A stretch of DNA of 64,000 bases from Citrobacter youngae (GTDB lineage Bacteria; Pseudomonadota; Gammaproteobacteria; Enterobacterales; Enterobacteriaceae): contig NZ_RPOI01000002.1 of assembly GCF_003818115.1 (NCBI RefSeq), forward strand, positions 25,175 to 89,174. The letters are read 5' to 3'. A program made the position numbers and the translations under genes. The notes below the pieces were generated by a model, which searched no databases, was not told where the DNA came from, and was given only the letters and a program-made list of their open reading frames with translations. This document shows, in pieces, positions 27,209 to 38,241 of this stretch (positions within the stretch are counted from its first letter, which is position 1; each line of letters opens with the position of its first letter).

Positions 27209-28890
27209 GCCAGTTCCTCCAGGGGAAGTCGTAAAGTAATTCGGGTAAAGAGGTCAGGCTCACAGGCTACGCTGATGCCAAAATCATCGCCAAACCGTTC
27301 CCGCAGGCGTTTGTCCACCAGACTCATTCCAAGCCCGCTGGACTCAGTCGTGGGCTGATACAGTCCGGCATTATCTTCAATATCCAGCATCAGATACTGC
27401 CCTTCCTGACGAGCCGTGATAGAGACTTCTCCGGTATCAAGTAGCTGGGAAGTGCCATGCTTAATCGCATTCTCGACTATCGGTTGCAGAGTAAACGCAG
27501 GCAATTGCTGATACGCAAGCGCTTCCGGGACCGTTAAGGTCACCTGCAGACGGGACTGGAATCGTGCCTTTTCAATTTGCAGATAGGCATTTACGTGTTC
27601 AATTTCATCAGCCAGCGTCACAATTTCCGACGGTCGTTTTAAATTCTTACGAAAGAAAGTCGAGAGATATTGCACCAGTTGGCTGGCCTGTTCGCTGTCA
27701 CGACGGATCACGGCTTTAATCGTATTCAACGCGTTAAACAGAAAATGGGGATTAACCTGAGCGTGCAGAAGTTTGATTTCTGACTGCGTCAGCATCGCTT
27801 TTTGTCGCTCATATTGTCCGGCCAGGATTTGCGCGGAAAGCAACTGGGCGATCCCTTCCCCCAGCGTGCGGTTAATTGAGCTAAAGAGACGGTTTTTAGC
27901 TTCATACAGTTTAATCGTCCCCATCACCCGCTGGTTTTCACCACGCAACGGGATCACCAGCGTCGACCCTAATTTGCATTGCGGATGCAATGAACAGCGA
28001 TAAGGCACTTCATTACCATCGGCATACACGACTTCTCCGGTTTCAATCGCCCGTTGAGTATATGAAGAGGATATGGGCTTGCCTGGCAGGTGATGGTCAT
28101 CACCAATGCCGGTAAACGCCAGTAGCTTCTCGCGGTCAGTAATCGCCACCGCACCGATATCCAACTCTTCATACAGCACCTGAGCGACCTTCATGCTGTT
28201 AACCTCGTTAAATCCCTGTCGCAGAATCCCCTCCGTAGAGGCGGCAACTTTTAGCGCAGTGGCAGAAAACGCCGAGGTGTATTTTTCAAACATCGCGCGT
28301 TTGTCGAGCAGAATACGCATAAACAACGCAGCGCCAACGGTATTGGTCACCATCATCGGCGCGGCAATGTTACTGACCAGGTGCAAGGCATCCTCAAAGG
28401 GACGCGCAATCAGCAAAATGATCAGCATCTGCACCAGCTCGGCGACAAAGGTAATCGCGCCCGCAGTCAGTGGACTAAACACTTTATCAGTACGGCCACG
28501 TCGGGTAAGGACACTATGTACCAGTCCCCCAAGCAGGCCTTCCACGATGGTCGAAATCATGCAACTGAGCGCCGTCATGCCCCCCATCGAATAGCGATGA
28601 AGACCGCCGGTCAGGCCAACCAGTCCCCCAACAACAGGACCGCCAAGCAGACCGCCCATCACCGCGCCGATGGCGCGAGTATTCGCAATGGAGTCTTCAA
28701 TATGCAGCCCAAAGTAGGTGCCCATGATGCAAAAGATGGAGAAGGTGACGTAACACAGAAGTTTGTGCGGCAGTCGTATAGTGACCTGCATCAGCGGGAT
28801 AAACAGGCGCGTCTTGCTCATTAGCCACGCGATAACGAGAAACACGCACATCTGCTGAAGCAGCAGCAACACCAGATTAAACTCGTACAT
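27205..28890 (-). CDS. btsS: High-affinity pyruvate sensor kinase BtsS
   Basis: The ATG at 28890 ([19 protein letters not shown]) gives 561 residues, the E. coli length; the longer ATG at 29037 is not supported. N-terminal 5TM-5TMR_LYT membrane domain (about 1-190), a GAF domain (about 210-340) with the conserved [14 protein letters not shown], and a His-kinase region with [16 protein letters not shown] followed by an HATPase domain ([12 protein letters not shown]). It senses extracellular pyruvate. Confidence 0.96.
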   Translation of the reverse strand: MYEFNLVLLLLQQMCVFLVIAWLMSKTRLFIPLMQVTIRLPHKLLCYVTFSIFCIMGTYFGLHIEDSIANTRAIGAVMGGLLGGPVVGGLVGLTGGLHRYSMGGMTALSCMISTIVEGLLGGLVHSVLTRRGRTDKVFSPLTAGAITFVAELVQMLIILLIARPFEDALHLVSNIAAPMMVTNTVGAALFMRILLDKRAMFEKYTSAFSATALKVAASTEGILRQGFNEVNSMKVAQVLYEELDIGAVAITDREKLLAFTGIGDDHHLPGKPISSSYTQRAIETGEVVYADGNEVPYRCSLHPQCKLGSTLVIPLRGENQRVMGTIKLYEAKNRLFSSINRTLGEGIAQLLSAQILAGQYERQKAMLTQSEIKLLHAQVNPHFLFNALNTIKAVIRRDSEQASQLVQYLSTFFRKNLKRPSEIVTLADEIEHVNAYLQIEKARFQSRLQVTLTVPEALAYQQLPAFTLQPIVENAIKHGTSQLLDTGEVSITARQEGQYLMLDIEDNAGLYQPTTESSGLGMSLVDKRLRERFGDDFGISVACEPDLFTRITLRLPLEELA

Positions 28891-29114
28891 ACCCGCCAAC
28901 CACACATTTCTTAAAAGCGCGTAACATACATGGGCTGCGCGTAACTTTCTTTGAACTGTTGCAAAAAAACAGGAATTTGTGAGAACGATCACTCGAAAGC
29001 GCGAGTATGACGACAATCTCACCCTTCTTTTGATCAAAAACAGACAAAACTACCTGGTTCGCAAAAGAGCGTCTAAAGTAAAACTGGGACCTCGCGAGCA
29101 AGAGTGAGACAACG

Positions 29115-29846
29115 ATGGCGCTTTACACGATAGGTGAAGTGGCTTTGCTTTGTGATATCAACCCTGTCACTTTACGTGCATGGCAGAGGCGTTACGGATT
29201 ACTAAAACCTCAGCGTACAGACGGGGGGCATCGCCTGTTTAACGATGCGGACATTGACAGGATCCGTGAGATAAAACGCTGGATAAATAATGGCGTTCAG
29301 GTCAGTAAAGTTAAAATGTTACTCAGCAATGAGAACATTGATGTGCATAACGGTTGGCGTGAGCAACAAGAAACGCTATTGAGCTATTTGCAAAGTAACA
29401 ATTTGCACAGCCTCAGGTTGTGGATCAAAGAGCGTGGTCAGGATTACCCTGCGCAAACGCTCAATACGCATTTGTTTATTCCCTTACGCCGACGTCTGCA
29501 ATGCCAGCAGCCCATTCTTCAGGCGCTATTGGGGATCCTTGACGGTGTGCTCATCAATTATATTGCGATTTGCCTTGCCTCGGCGCGTAAAAAACAGGGT
29601 AAAGATGCCCTGGTAGTCGGCTGGAATATCCACGATACCACCCGCTTATGGCTGGAAGGCTGGGTTGCCAGCCAGCAAGGATGGCGTGTTGATGTACTGG
29701 CCCACTCGCTCAATCAGCTACGGCCCGAACTGTTTGAAGGACGCACCCTGCTCGTCTGGTGCGGAGAGAACCAAACCCCTGCACAACACCAACAACTGGA
29801 TGAGTGGCGCGCGTTAGGTCACGATATTTATCCACTCGGTATTTAA
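29115..29846 (+). CDS. mlrA: MerR-like curli activator MlrA
   Basis: MlrA binds the csgD promoter region and is required for csgD expression in E. coli and Salmonella. 243 residues, the E. coli length: an N-terminal MerR helix-turn-helix (YTIGEVALLCDINPVTLRAW, about 4-70) and a C-terminal B12-binding-like region that lacks the cobalamin motif. Divergent from btsS. Here its target csgD lies about 26.5 kb away in the same window. Confidence 0.96.
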   Translation: MALYTIGEVALLCDINPVTLRAWQRRYGLLKPQRTDGGHRLFNDADIDRIREIKRWINNGVQVSKVKMLLSNENIDVHNGWREQQETLLSYLQSNNLHSLRLWIKERGQDYPAQTLNTHLFIPLRRRLQCQQPILQALLGILDGVLINYIAICLASARKKQGKDALVVGWNIHDTTRLWLEGWVASQQGWRVDVLAHSLNQLRPELFEGRTLLVWCGENQTPAQHQQLDEWRALGHDIYPLGI

Positions 29847-29897
29847 TATTTTATTAACAAACGTGTACAATCCTTGAATTCACATAAGGAGTACAAA

Positions 29898-30005
29898 ATG
29901 AGCGCAGCTAAAATCGGTGTTATAACCCTCTTCCTGCTGATGGCCATCGGTGGTATCGGCGGCGTGATGCTGGCAGGTTATACCTTTATTTTACGTGCCG
30001 GGTAA
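29898..30005 (+). CDS. yohO: Small membrane protein YohO
   Basis: A 35-codon reading frame with an AAGGAG ribosome site at 29886-29891 encodes a small hydrophobic protein ending [13 protein letters not shown], matching E. coli YohO in length and sequence except at the N-terminus ([10 protein letters not shown] here). One transmembrane helix spans about residues 5-28 with a GGIGG motif. Its last 20 bases overlap the 3' end of yehW on the other strand. Function unknown. Confidence 0.88.
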   Translation: MSAAKIGVITLFLLMAIGGIGGVMLAGYTFILRAG

Positions 30006-30717
30006 GGTAGTACGCTAATCGCTCAAACCCGCGATCGACAATGACTGCGGCCAATGCGACCAGCAGCGCCCCCTGGATCACATAGGCGGTATTAAACCCG
30101 CTTAACCCGATAATAATCGGTGTTCCTAACGTATTCGCACCAACGGTAGAGGCAATCGTTGCGGTGCCAATATTAATAATCACTGACGTGCGAATCCCGG
30201 CCAGAATAACCGGTGCCGCGAGCGGAAGTTCGACTTTCCGTAGCCGCTGCCCCTGACTCATGCCCATCCCGCTGGCGATATCTATTACGCTGGCAGAGAT
30301 CCCTCCCAGCCCTGCCAGCGTTGCCTGTAAGATCGGTAACACCCCATACAGGATCAGCGCGATAATCGCAGGCTCCGGGCCAAACCCCATCACCGGTACG
30401 GCGATCGCCAGCACCGCAACCGGCGGAAAAGTTTGCCCCACGGCGGCAATGGTTTCCACTATCGGCCTGAATTCCGCGCCCCAGGATCGGGTTACCGCTA
30501 CACCTGCCCCAACGCCAATAATGACAGCAATCAGGCTTGAAATGCCCACCAGCGTGAAATGCGCCAGCGCCAGTGCCATAAAGCTCTCTTGCTGATAAAC
30601 AGGACGCGGCAATTGGGGAAACAACGCGCTGAACAGTGTCTGGCTGTGGGGCAATCCCACCAGCAACACCAGGAACAGCGCAATGAGCCACAGCAGAGGA
30701 TCAAACAGATGTTTCAC
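29986..30717 (-). CDS. yehW: Glycine betaine ABC transporter permease YehW
   Basis: One of two permeases of the OsmF-YehYXW (OsmU) importer for compatible solutes. I choose the GTG at 30717, preceded by GGAG and overlapping the yehX end by 17 bases, because it gives 243 residues, the E. coli length; the upstream ATGs would put the start deep inside yehX. It has about five membrane segments and the permease loop around [18 protein letters not shown] that docks the ATPase. Confidence 0.9.
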   Translation of the reverse strand: MKHLFDPLLWLIALFLVLLVGLPHSQTLFSALFPQLPRPVYQQESFMALALAHFTLVGISSLIAVIIGVGAGVAVTRSWGAEFRPIVETIAAVGQTFPPVAVLAIAVPVMGFGPEPAIIALILYGVLPILQATLAGLGGISASVIDIASGMGMSQGQRLRKVELPLAAPVILAGIRTSVIINIGTATIASTVGANTLGTPIIIGLSGFNTAYVIQGALLVALAAVIVDRGFERLAYYLTRHVK

Positions 30718-31648
30718 TGTGCGGTGTCTCCGAAAGCAGATCGTGAAAATGCAACGTACCACGGGCCACGCCATGGGCATTAACCACCGGCAACACATCA
30801 CAGCCACGGGCGACAAAAACAGATAACGCATCACGTAACGTCATCTCGTCCACCAACGGCTCACCGGCCAACTGTTCACCACGACGGGTAAAATCTCCCA
30901 CCGTGCGCAATGACAGCAGTCTTACACCCAGTTCACTGTGGCCAAAAAAGGTCCGCACGAAATCATTCACCGGAGCCGTCAACATCGACAGCGGCGTGCC
31001 CTGCTGCACCACCTGGCCCGCATCCATTAACACCAGGTGCTCCGCCAGTCTCAGCGCTTCATCGATATCATGCGTCACCAACACGATGGTACGACCCAAC
31101 AGACGGTGGATACGCGTCATCTCCTGCTGTAGCGCACTGCGTGTTACCGGATCCAGCGCGCCAAAAGGTTCGTCCATCAGCAGGACCTGAGGGTCAGCCG
31201 CCAGCGCGCGTGCCACACCGACCCGCTGCTGTTGGCCGCCGGAAAGCTGATGCGGATAGCGGTGACGCAAATCCGCTTCCAACCCCAGCAACGCCATCAG
31301 TTCTTCTGTTCGGTCATCAATACGTGCACGTGACCACTTCTGCAGCTGTGGTACGGTGGCAATGTTCTGGGCGACAGTCCAGTGTGGAAATAAGCCAATC
31401 GACTGGATGGCATAGCCCATACGTCGTCTTAATTCCAGCACCGGCAGGCTACGGATCTCTTCCCCGGCAAAACGGATCTGCCCACTGTCATGCTCGACCA
31501 GCCGGTTGATCATTTTCAACGTGGTGGATTTCCCCGAACCGGAGGTCCCAATTAATACCGAAAAGCTCCCTTCGCCTAAATGCAGATTGAGATCGCTCAC
31601 GGCCTGTTGCTGGTTATAGGTTTTATTGACATGGCTAAATTCAATCAT
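30701..31648 (-). CDS. yehX: Glycine betaine ABC transporter ATPase YehX
   Basis: 315 residues. Walker [10 protein letters not shown] at about 34-42, signature LSGGQQQR, Walker B VLLMDEP and the switch His in LVTHDIDEA identify the ATPase; the C-terminal tail (about 240-315) resembles the CBS domain of betaine/carnitine transporters that sense ionic strength. Starts eight bases before the end of yehY. Confidence 0.95.
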   Translation of the reverse strand: MIEFSHVNKTYNQQQAVSDLNLHLGEGSFSVLIGTSGSGKSTTLKMINRLVEHDSGQIRFAGEEIRSLPVLELRRRMGYAIQSIGLFPHWTVAQNIATVPQLQKWSRARIDDRTEELMALLGLEADLRHRYPHQLSGGQQQRVGVARALAADPQVLLMDEPFGALDPVTRSALQQEMTRIHRLLGRTIVLVTHDIDEALRLAEHLVLMDAGQVVQQGTPLSMLTAPVNDFVRTFFGHSELGVRLLSLRTVGDFTRRGEQLAGEPLVDEMTLRDALSVFVARGCDVLPVVNAHGVARGTLHFHDLLSETPHSETSV

Positions 31649-32798
31649 CGTTTGTCACCTTCAGCAGCGCTAAGCCTAAATCAAACAGCGCATCAATCAG
31701 CACTGCCAGTACCACCACCGGAATCACGCCCAGTAGCACTAAATCAACGGCGCTACTGAGCAGTCCCTGAAAGACCAGCGCGCCAAATCCGCCAGCCCCA
31801 ATCAATGCGGCAATGACCGCCATCCCCACCGTCTGTACCATCACCACCCGCAAGCTACGCAGGAAAACGGGTAGCGCTAACGGAAGCTGCACCGAAAGAA
31901 AACGCTGACGCGCGCTCATCCCCATCGCCCGCGCACTTTCCATCACATCACGCGGAACCTGATTCAGCCCAGCCACCACGCCACGAACCAGTGGCAATAA
32001 GGCATACAGCACCAGCGCAATCAGCGCCGGCGTCAGGCCCGTTCCCGCTACGCCGAGCGAGCTAAGCCACGGGAAATGCTTAACCAGTCCGGCAAGCGGC
32101 GCGATCAACAAACCAAACAACGCGACGGAGGGGATCGTCTGGATGATATTCAGCACAGCAAATATTGGCCCCTGACGCGAAGCAGAAAAGGTGCACCAGA
32201 TACCCAGCGGCACGCCAATACACAGCGCAGGCACCACAGTACCGAACAGAATAGTCAGGTGCTGCGCCAGAGCATCATCAAAGACATCATGGCGGTTGGC
32301 ATATTCTTTGAGCAGAGAAAGATCGTTAAGGGTGCCGGTCAGCAGCAGCGCCACTGGCACAATGACAATTTGCGCATGCAGCACCCAGCGCCACAGCGGC
32401 TGAGCGGTGATACGCCGAATGGCGTCACTGCCAGCCAGCAACAACACCCCTACCCCAAGCCAGAAACCGCTCCCCAGGCTGGTTCTGGCGACAGAAGTTC
32501 CCGTCTGAGCCAGATGCGTTGCCGTTTTCCCGGCTATAAACAACGCCGCTATCACCAGTAACTGGACAACAACCAGCGTCAATACACTGCCGGATTTACC
32601 GGGTATGAAGCATAGAACCACGAGCAGTAAAAGTGTCGCCGCCAGTCCCCACGCCATGTGGGGCCAGACCTCCCAGAGTTGGCGACCTTCACCGGAAACC
32701 AGACGATTAGGGGCATAACTGATGAAAGGAAGCGCGGCTGCGGCCACAGTCAGAACCACCAGCAGCAACAGCACCCGATTAACGGATATCTTCGACAC
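31641..32798 (-). CDS. yehY: Glycine betaine ABC transporter permease YehY
   Basis: Second permease of the OsmF-YehYXW system. The GTG at 32798, following AGGTGAG, gives 385 residues, exactly the E. coli length; an ATG at 32834 would overlap osmF by 13 bases and add 12 residues. About eight hydrophobic segments and the permease loop [20 protein letters not shown] are visible. Confidence 0.88.
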   Translation of the reverse strand: MSKISVNRVLLLLVVLTVAAAALPFISYAPNRLVSGEGRQLWEVWPHMAWGLAATLLLLVVLCFIPGKSGSVLTLVVVQLLVIAALFIAGKTATHLAQTGTSVARTSLGSGFWLGVGVLLLAGSDAIRRITAQPLWRWVLHAQIVIVPVALLLTGTLNDLSLLKEYANRHDVFDDALAQHLTILFGTVVPALCIGVPLGIWCTFSASRQGPIFAVLNIIQTIPSVALFGLLIAPLAGLVKHFPWLSSLGVAGTGLTPALIALVLYALLPLVRGVVAGLNQVPRDVMESARAMGMSARQRFLSVQLPLALPVFLRSLRVVMVQTVGMAVIAALIGAGGFGALVFQGLLSSAVDLVLLGVIPVVVLAVLIDALFDLGLALLKVTNDD

Positions 32799-32821
32799 AA
32801 CACTCACCTGCTGCAAATCCG

Positions 32822-33739
32822 TTACTTCACCCATCCTTTTTGCTTCAGGTAATCTGCCGCGACTTTTTTCGCATCCAGCCCCTCAACGGCGATACTGGCG
32901 TTGAGCTGCTGCAGCGTTTTTTCATCCAGGCTGGCAAATACCGGCTGTAGCCATTCCCCCATTTGCGGGTAGTCTTTCAGCACCGACTCACGCACGACGG
33001 GTGCTGGCGCATAAATCGGCTGAACCCCTTTAGGATCGCTTAATGTTTGCAGCCCCAGCGCAGCAACAGGGCCATCGGTTCCGTAAGCCATCGCCGCATT
33101 AACCCCTGAGGTCTGCTGCGCCGCAGCTTTAATCGTCACCGCAGTATCGCCCCCTGCCAGCGACAACAATTGGTTCTGATTGAGTTTGAAGTCATACGCT
33201 TTTTCAAATGCGGGCAGCGCGTCTGCACGCTCAATAAACTCAGCAGAGGCCGCCAGTTTGAACGTCCCCCCCTCTTTCAGGTAGCGGCCTAAATCCGCAA
33301 GAGAGACAAGTTTGTTTTTTTCAGCGATATCCTGACGTACTGCAATAGTCCAGGTATTGTTGGCTGGCGCAGGCGTTAGCCAAATCAGTTTATTTTGCTC
33401 AGCGTCCAGTTTTTTCACTTTGTCGAAACCGGCCTGCGCATTTTTCCACGCGGGATCATTTTCATCTTTAAAAAAGAATGCGCCATTACCGGTATATTCC
33501 GGATAAATATCCAGCTCACCGGAGGTGATTGCCCCACGCACCACTGGGGTGGTACCAAGCTGTATTTTATTGACAGTTTTCACGCCATGGCTTTCGAGCA
33601 CCTGCAAAATAATGTTGCCGAGCAGCGCCCCTTCGGTATCTATTTTTGAACCGACCGTGACGGGTGACGCGGCCTGTAAGGGCAAGCTTATCGTCGCTAA
33701 CAGCGCCAGCGAACCCACCCAAACTTTTGAGATTATCAT
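32822..33739 (-). CDS. osmF: Osmoprotectant-binding protein OsmF
   Basis: Periplasmic substrate-binding protein of the YehYXW importer. 305 residues with a signal peptide ending PLQAA and an OpuAC fold ([31 protein letters not shown]). The first gene of osmF-yehYXW. Upstream on the reverse strand, CTATGCTT (33788-33795) resembles a sigma-S extended -10 element, fitting the known osmotic and stationary-phase control of this operon in E. coli; that promoter call is inference. Confidence 0.95.
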   Translation of the reverse strand: MIISKVWVGSLALLATISLPLQAASPVTVGSKIDTEGALLGNIILQVLESHGVKTVNKIQLGTTPVVRGAITSGELDIYPEYTGNGAFFFKDENDPAWKNAQAGFDKVKKLDAEQNKLIWLTPAPANNTWTIAVRQDIAEKNKLVSLADLGRYLKEGGTFKLAASAEFIERADALPAFEKAYDFKLNQNQLLSLAGGDTAVTIKAAAQQTSGVNAAMAYGTDGPVAALGLQTLSDPKGVQPIYAPAPVVRESVLKDYPQMGEWLQPVFASLDEKTLQQLNASIAVEGLDAKKVAADYLKQKGWVK

Positions 33740-33899
33740 GCAGCTCTCCTCATTCTTTTACGGCCCCTTTCAGAGACTTGAGGAAAAAGCATAGTCGAAA
33801 AATCAGGGCTTAACCTGGCAATTGGGGAGTAAGAGAGGGATTCGTTAGCAGTAACGAGATGAGAAATAAGAAGCAGACGCGGCGCGTACGCCTAAAGAT

Positions 33900-33921
33900 A
33901 AAGGCCGGAAACCCGGCCTTT
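33900..33921 (-). terminator. Terminator downstream of bglX
   Basis: AAAGGCCGG (33900-33908) pairs with CCGGCCTTT (33913-33921) with a four-base loop, 13 bases after the bglX stop. The following reverse-strand sequence (ATCTTTAGG) is only moderately T-rich. Confidence 0.75.
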
Positions 33922-33934
33922 ATTCGCTAATCAA

Positions 33935-36232
33935 TTACAGCAGCTCAAATTCGCCCTGCTTCACTCTGGCAGAATCCACGCCGATAAAGACGTTAAACTT
34001 GCCCGGTTCAGCATCGTATTGCATACGCTGATTCCAGAACTTCAGCGCTTCAATGTCTATCGGGAAGCTGACGGTCTGGGTTTCACCTGGCTTGAGGTTC
34101 ACTTTCTCAAAACCTTTCAGCTGTTTGACCGGACGACTCATTGAAGCGGTCACATCCTGCAAATACATCTGAATAACCGTTGCACCTTCGCGCTTGCCGG
34201 TGTTGGTCACCTGCACGCTGGCCGTCACGGTCCCGTCACGCTTCATCGTTGGGGAGGAGAGCTTCACATCAGAAACCGTGAACGTGGTGTAGCTCAGACC
34301 ATAGCCAAAGGGATACAACGGACCATTCGCTTCATCAAAGTAGCGCGACGTGTACTTGTTCGGCTTGTCCGCATTATACGGGCGACCGGTATTGAGATGG
34401 CTGTAATAGACCGGGATCTGTCCAACAGAGCGCGGGAAAGACATCGGCAGTTTACCTGACGGGTTGTAATCACCAAACAGCACATCGGCGATGGCGTTAC
34501 CGCCTTCCGTCCCGGCAAACCAGGTTTCGAGGATCGCATCGGCCTGTTGATCTTCTTTAACCAACGCCAGCGGACGACCGTTCATCAGCACCAGCACCAG
34601 TGGTTTACCGGTTGCTTTCAGCGCGGCAATCAGGTCACGCTGACTCTGTGGAATAGTGATATCGGTGCGGCTGGAAGCTTCATGCGCCATACCCTGCGCT
34701 TCGCCGACTACCGCAACCACCACGTCAGACTGCTTCGCTGCGTTCACGGCTTCATCGATCATCGCCTGCGGCGAGCGCGGGTCAACCTTCACCGCCTCTT
34801 CATACAGATTGAGGAAATCGACAATGCCTTTGTCGTTGGTGATATTCGCCCCTTTGGCGTACAGCACTTTGCCCTTATCACCGACGGCATTTTTAATCCC
34901 AGTCAGTACCGTTACCGACTGATCGGCAACACCGGCAGCGGACCAACTGCCCATCACATCACGCTTGCTGTCGGCCAACGGACCGACGACTGCCACGGTG
35001 GCGGATTTTTTCAGCGGCAACGTTTCCAGACGGTTTTTCAGCAGCACCAGGCTTTCACGCGCCACGTCACGCGCCTCTTTACGGTGCAAACGGCTTTCCG
35101 CGTTGGTGTCCTGTGGGTCAGATTCTTTGGCCCCCAGATGACTGTACGGGTCATTAAACAGCCCCATATCATATTTTACATTCAGTACATGACGCGCGGC
35201 ATCATCGAGTTCCCCCATCGTAACCTTGCCCGACTTAATCAACCCCGGCAGATACTTACTGTAGTATTCATCGCTCATGCTCATGTTAATACCGGACGTG
35301 ATCGCCACACGCACCGCATCTTCAGGATCGGAGGCGGTACCGTGCTTAATCAGTTCCTTAATCGCGCCGTGATCGGAAACGGTAATACCCTTAAAGCCCC
35401 ATTCATCACGCAGCACGTCTTTTAGCAGCCAGGCATCAGAGGTGGCGGGCGTCCCATTCAATGAATTAAGCCCCACCATCACCGCACCGCTACCGGCATC
35501 CAGTCCGGCCTTGTATGGCGGCATATAGTCGTTGAATAAACGCTGCGGACTCATATCCACAGTGTTGTACTCTTTTCCGCCCTCAACGGCGCCATAAGCA
35601 GCGAAGTGCTTGACGCTGGTCATCACTGAATACCTGTCGGCCGGGCTTTTCCCCTGCATCGCTTCCACCATGGTTTTGCCCATGATGGCGGTCAAATACG
35701 TATCTTCACCAAAACCTTCGGATGCACGGCCCCAACGCGGATCGCGGGAGACATCGACCATCGGCGCCCAGGTCATGTTCAGACCATCGTCTGCGGCTTC
35801 ATACGCAGAAATACGGCCAACGGTTCTGACCGCATCGAGATTAAAAGAGGACGCCAGGCCGAGACTTATCGGGAACACAGTACGTTGGCCGTGCAATACG
35901 TCGTAGGCAAAAAAGAGAGGAATTTTCAGGCGGCTGAGTTCCATCACCTGATCCTGCATTTTGCGGATATCCTGGCGCGTGACGGTGTTAAAAATCGCCC
36001 CAACCTGCCCGTCTTTGATCATCTCGCGGATGGCTTCTTTCGGGTTATCAGGTCCGACGCTTATCAACCGCAATTGACCGATTTTCTCATCCACGGTCAT
36101 CTGTTTGAGTAAATCGGTCACAAACGCATCCCGCGCTTCAGGCGTCAGTGGATGGTTACCAAACAAGGTGTCCGCCAGCGCTGGTTGCAACGCCAGGCCC
36201 ACAGCGACACCTACAGAACATAGCCATTTCAT
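33935..36232 (-). CDS. bglX: Periplasmic beta-glucosidase BglX
   Basis: Glycoside hydrolase family 3 enzyme acting on beta-glucosides in the periplasm. 765 residues, the E. coli length: signal peptide ending ALA (about 1-20), GH3 N-terminal barrel with nucleophile Asp287 in TVSDHGAI, C-terminal GH3 domain and a fibronectin type III-like domain at the end (about 660-765). Divergent from dld. Confidence 0.96.
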   Translation of the reverse strand: MKWLCSVGVAVGLALQPALADTLFGNHPLTPEARDAFVTDLLKQMTVDEKIGQLRLISVGPDNPKEAIREMIKDGQVGAIFNTVTRQDIRKMQDQVMELSRLKIPLFFAYDVLHGQRTVFPISLGLASSFNLDAVRTVGRISAYEAADDGLNMTWAPMVDVSRDPRWGRASEGFGEDTYLTAIMGKTMVEAMQGKSPADRYSVMTSVKHFAAYGAVEGGKEYNTVDMSPQRLFNDYMPPYKAGLDAGSGAVMVGLNSLNGTPATSDAWLLKDVLRDEWGFKGITVSDHGAIKELIKHGTASDPEDAVRVAITSGINMSMSDEYYSKYLPGLIKSGKVTMGELDDAARHVLNVKYDMGLFNDPYSHLGAKESDPQDTNAESRLHRKEARDVARESLVLLKNRLETLPLKKSATVAVVGPLADSKRDVMGSWSAAGVADQSVTVLTGIKNAVGDKGKVLYAKGANITNDKGIVDFLNLYEEAVKVDPRSPQAMIDEAVNAAKQSDVVVAVVGEAQGMAHEASSRTDITIPQSQRDLIAALKATGKPLVLVLMNGRPLALVKEDQQADAILETWFAGTEGGNAIADVLFGDYNPSGKLPMSFPRSVGQIPVYYSHLNTGRPYNADKPNKYTSRYFDEANGPLYPFGYGLSYTTFTVSDVKLSSPTMKRDGTVTASVQVTNTGKREGATVIQMYLQDVTASMSRPVKQLKGFEKVNLKPGETQTVSFPIDIEALKFWNQRMQYDAEPGKFNVFIGVDSARVKQGEFELL

Positions 36233-36464
36233 GTTGATTCTCTCTTAATTTCTACCCGACGAGGCAGCGAAAATATAACAAAAACCGCAGCTTGCCGTAA
36301 GCCTAAACGGGAGTGGGGAAGAAAGCTAAGGATATTCTCTGAATTTTCAAAACCAGCATGAATCAGTGGGATACAACACAGAGACAATGCGAATGAGAAA
36401 GCGTATTGTCATACATAGCGCTATGCTTGTTCCTGATATTGAGTCCCACCACAAGGAGTGGAGA

Positions 36465-38177
36465 ATGTCTTCCATTACAACAATTGATAATAAAGCGTTT
36501 CTGACTGAATTGACCCGACTGGTCGGCCATTCACACCTGCTCACCGAACCGGCCAAAACTGCCCGTTATCGTAAAGGCTTCCGCTCGGGCCAGGGCGATG
36601 CGCTCGCCGTCGTATTCCCTGGCTCGCTATTAGAGCTGTGGCGTGTCCTCAACGCCTGCGTCTCGGCTGACAAAATAATCCTGATGCAAGCCGCCAATAC
36701 CGGTCTGACCGAAGGCTCTACGCCTAGCGGCAATGATTACGATCGCGACATCGTTATCATCAGCACTCTGCGCCTCGATAAGCTGCACGTCATCGGCAAC
36801 GGTGAACAGGTGCTGGCTTATCCCGGTACGACACTTTATTCGCTGGAAAAGGCGCTCAAACCTTTTGGCCGTGAACCGCATTCGGTGATCGGCTCTTCCT
36901 GTATCGGTGCTTCCGTGATCGGCGGTATCTGCAACAACTCTGGCGGATCGCTGGTGCAACGTGGTCCGGCATACACAGAAATGTCGCTCTTTGCACGCAT
37001 TGACGAACAAGGTAAATTGCAGCTGGTCAACCATCTGGGTATCGAGCTGGGTCAGACTCCGGAGCAGATCCTGAGCAAACTTGATGACGAGCGGATCAAA
37101 GATGATGATGTCCAGCACGATGGGCGACATGCACACGATCACGATTACATCACCCGCGTCAGAGATATTGAGGCCGATACGCCGGCACGCTATAACGCAG
37201 ACCCTGAGCGTTTGTTTGAATCTTCTGGTTGCGCCGGAAAGCTTGCGGTGTTCGCCGTGCGCCTGGATACCTTTGAGGCTGAGAAAAACCAGCAGGTATT
37301 TTATATCGGTACCAACCAGCCAGAAGTGCTGACAGAAATCCGTCGTCATATTCTGGCCAAATTTGAACATCTGCCGGTCGCGGGTGAATATATGCACCGC
37401 GATATCTATGACATCGCCGAAACCTATGGCAAAGATACGTTTCTGATGATCGACAAACTCGGCACTGACAAAATGCCGTTTTTCTTTACGCTGAAAGGCC
37501 GCACCGATGCGATGCTGGAAAAAGTGAAAATTTTCCGCCCGCACTTTACCGACCGGGCGATGCAGAAGTTTGGCCATTTATTCCCCAGCCATTTACCGGC
37601 ACGGATGAAAAGCTGGCGTGATAAATACGAACATCACCTGCTGTTAAAAATGGCCGGTGGCGGTGTAGCTGAAGCACAAAGCTGGCTGACTGAGTTTTTC
37701 AAAACTGCCGAAGGTGATTTCTTTGCCTGTACGCCGGAAGAAGGTAGCAAGGCATTTTTGCACCGCTTCGCAGCGGCGGGCGCGGCCATTCGATATCAGG
37801 CCGTCCATGCGGATGAAGTGGAAGATATTCTGGCGCTGGATATTGCGCTGCGTCGTAACGATACCGAATGGTATGAGCACCTGCCGCCGGAAATAGACAG
37901 CAAACTGGTGCACAAACTCTATTACGGCCACTTTATGTGCTATGTCTTCCATCAGGATTACATCGTGAAGAAAGGTGTGGATGCTCACGAACTGAAAGAG
38001 CAAATGCTAGTGTTACTGCGTGAGCGCGGGGCACAATACCCTGCAGAACATAACGTGGGGCATCTGTATAAAGCACCAGAAACATTGACGCGTTTTTATC
38101 GCGAAAACGACCCGACCAACAGTATGAATCCGGGTATTGGCAAAACCAGTAAGCAGAAGTACTGGAAAGAATCGTAG
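36465..38177 (+). CDS. dld: Quinone-dependent D-lactate dehydrogenase
   Basis: FAD enzyme at the inner membrane that oxidises D-lactate to pyruvate and reduces quinone. The ATG at 36465, eight bases after AAGGAG, gives 570 residues beginning MSSITTIDNKAFL as in E. coli; the ATG at 36366 is not supported. The FAD PCMH domain (about 40-215; AANTGLTEGSTPSGNDYDRD) and the large cap/membrane-binding domain follow. Confidence 0.96.
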   Translation: MSSITTIDNKAFLTELTRLVGHSHLLTEPAKTARYRKGFRSGQGDALAVVFPGSLLELWRVLNACVSADKIILMQAANTGLTEGSTPSGNDYDRDIVIISTLRLDKLHVIGNGEQVLAYPGTTLYSLEKALKPFGREPHSVIGSSCIGASVIGGICNNSGGSLVQRGPAYTEMSLFARIDEQGKLQLVNHLGIELGQTPEQILSKLDDERIKDDDVQHDGRHAHDHDYITRVRDIEADTPARYNADPERLFESSGCAGKLAVFAVRLDTFEAEKNQQVFYIGTNQPEVLTEIRRHILAKFEHLPVAGEYMHRDIYDIAETYGKDTFLMIDKLGTDKMPFFFTLKGRTDAMLEKVKIFRPHFTDRAMQKFGHLFPSHLPARMKSWRDKYEHHLLLKMAGGGVAEAQSWLTEFFKTAEGDFFACTPEEGSKAFLHRFAAAGAAIRYQAVHADEVEDILALDIALRRNDTEWYEHLPPEIDSKLVHKLYYGHFMCYVFHQDYIVKKGVDAHELKEQMLVLLRERGAQYPAEHNVGHLYKAPETLTRFYRENDPTNSMNPGIGKTSKQKYWKES

Positions 38178-38238
38178 GCCCGATAAGCGTAAGCGCCATC
38201 GGGCACGTTGCCGGGGGCGCTTCGCTTGCCCGGCCTAC
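38174..38238. repeat. Paired REP elements (BIME-like)
   Basis: Two imperfect palindromes, GCCCGATAAGCG...CGCCATCGGGC and GCCGGGGGCGCTTCGC TTGCCCGGC, sit head to head; their outer ends GTAGGCC (38174-38180) and GGCCTAC (38232-38238) also pair. It fills the gap between the convergent dld and pbpG genes. Confidence 0.8.
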
Positions 38239-38241
38239 GGT

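Noticed and set aside
34547..35425. 292-codon open frame antisense to bglX
   Set aside because: Fully contained in bglX, which matches its family end to end; no independent support.
36414..36425. CATAGCGCTATG palindrome in the dld leader
   Set aside because: Only 12 bases, near what chance allows over 64 kb, and no matching regulator is known to me.
36630..37577. 315-codon open frame antisense to dld
   Set aside because: A mirror of the strongly coding dld gene without start signals or recognisable domains.
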